This document shows, piece after piece, positions 5,457 through 6,186 of a stretch of DNA of 6,186 nucleotides (within the stretch, counting starts at the first letter, position 1; every line of letters starts with the position of its first letter). A program made the translations under genes and the position numbers. The stretch is from Cocleimonas sp. (GTDB lineage: Bacteria > Pseudomonadota > Gammaproteobacteria > Thiotrichales > Thiotrichaceae). The notes beneath the pieces were generated by a model that was not told the DNA's origin, searched no databases, and saw only the letters and a list, made by a program, of their open reading frames with translations. The stretch lies in the NCBI GenBank assembly GCA_023146675.1, contig JAGLBQ010000161.1, positions 1 through 6,186 on the forward strand, given 5' to 3'.

Positions 5457-6186
5457 ATGAAAAAAATCATAGCCAGCTTATCCCTAGTTGCACTTAGCGC
5501 CTGTTCTTCACATCTAATTCCACCCCAATCAGTCACCTCTCCTGTTAAAAAAAATCACGATACCTCTCGCAGTATCAGTGTTATTGCACTTAAAGACACA
5601 TCTACACTAACGTCTATTACGCCACAGTTAGCACAGTCCAAAGTGGTGTTAGTGGGTGAAAGCCACACAACTTATGGTGATCATTTAAACCAATTAGCGG
5701 TTATTAAAAACTTGCGCCCGCATTGGAAGCAAATGGCGATTGGCTTGGAGTTTGTACAGTATCCATATCAACAAGGTTTGGATGATTATATTGCAGGAAA
5801 GATTAACCAAGAGGAAATGTTACGACAAACTAAATGGTATGATCGTTGGCGCTATGATTACCGCCTTTATCGTCCTATTTTTGAATATGCCAAGCAGCAG
5901 AAAATTCCGTTACTCGCCTTAAATACGCCACGTGAGATTACTAAGCGCATTAGTAAAGTGGGCATCAAGGGGCTTAATAAAGCAGAGCGCGCACAGTTAC
6001 CAAAACAAATAGATCAAAGCAATCAGCGTTACCGTAAGACATTAGAAGAGGTGTATAGCCAGCACGGTGGAAAAAGTAGTAGTAAAAAATTTGAACGCTT
6101 TTATCAGGCACAAATCGCTTGGGATGAAACCATGGCAAATCAGGCGGCTAAGTTTATTAACAAAAATCCTGCTTACCATATGGTTA
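5457..6186 (+). CDS. ChaN-like (Tiki/DUF399 superfamily) lipoprotein, 3' end missing
   Basis: The first 243 residues of an open frame run off the window with no stop. Residues 1-16 are a lipoprotein signal: MKKIIASLSLVALSAC, lipobox LSAC, lipidated Cys16. After a Ser/Pro/Lys-rich tether (17-45), the domain shows VVLVGESHTTYGDH (63-76), IGLEF (95-99) and LALNTPREI (153-161). These are the conserved blocks of ChaN-type haem-binding lipoproteins of the Tiki superfamily. FYQAQIAWDETMANQAAKF (215-233) matches the later R/A-rich, D-x-x-M-A block. Family members are about 280-300 residues, so most is present. Glu68, His70, Asp75, His76 and Glu98 are candidate metal or haem ligands by family analogy. 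A role in iron or haem handling at the envelope is suggested for the family but not proven here. An in-frame ATG at 5448 (adding Met-Asn-His) is an alternative start. Neither has a strong ribosome binding site; 5457 gives the more typical MKK signal start. Confidence 0.85.
   Translation, partial: MKKIIASLSLVALSACSSHLIPPQSVTSPVKKNHDTSRSISVIALKDTSTLTSITPQLAQSKVVLVGESHTTYGDHLNQLAVIKNLRPHWKQMAIGLEFVQYPYQQGLDDYIAGKINQEEMLRQTKWYDRWRYDYRLYRPIFEYAKQQKIPLLALNTPREITKRISKVGIKGLNKAERAQLPKQIDQSNQRYRKTLEEVYSQHGGKSSSKKFERFYQAQIAWDETMANQAAKFINKNPAYHMV

Noticed and set aside
5740..5922. Plus-strand 60-codon frame
   Set aside because: It is an alternative frame inside the ChaN-like lipoprotein gene, whose own frame carries clear conserved motifs.

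Overview
The window looks like chromosomal DNA from a moderately AT-rich gammaproteobacterium. A zinc-peptidase gene of the M16 family lies divergent to ftsY, an arrangement familiar from Pseudomonas and relatives, and the FtsY, ComF, rhodanese and ChaN-like proteins are all proteobacterial in style. A sulfur-oxidising or Thiotrichales-like lineage would fit, but the sequence does not prove it. No phage gene, intact insertion sequence, CRISPR array, tRNA or rRNA was seen.

Layout. Positions 1-271 (minus strand) hold the 5' end of a secreted M16 peptidase gene, cut by the window edge just after its HxxEH zinc motif. A 43-bp divergent spacer follows. Positions 315-1397 encode FtsY, the signal recognition particle receptor, and 1422-2117 encode a ComF/GntX-type phosphoribosyltransferase-like protein 24 bp downstream, probably co-transcribed. 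After a 145-bp gap, 2263-4611 encodes a 782-residue HerA/DUF87-like P-loop ATPase with a coiled-coil C-terminus. Next comes a 388-bp non-coding stretch, the least ordinary part of the window. It holds a 123-bp imperfect inverted repeat with perfect 10-bp ends (4732-4854), a perfect 16-bp AT-rich palindrome (4887-4923) and a near-consensus sigma-70 promoter (4932-4960). That promoter serves a single-domain rhodanese gene (5000-5344). A hairpin follows, and the window ends inside a ChaN-like lipoprotein gene (5457 or 5448 onward, no stop reached).

How the genes fit together. FtsY (membrane targeting), the M16 peptidase (periplasmic proteolysis) and the ChaN-like lipoprotein (envelope) are cell-envelope housekeeping functions. 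ComF is linked to DNA uptake, and the rhodanese to sulfur or persulfide handling. The HerA-like ATPase has no recognisable partner (NurA, Sir2 or another nuclease) in the window, so a defence or DNA-processing role cannot be claimed. The best candidates for something undescribed are the long hairpin element with its neighbouring palindrome, and the unusual C-terminal architecture of the ATPase.
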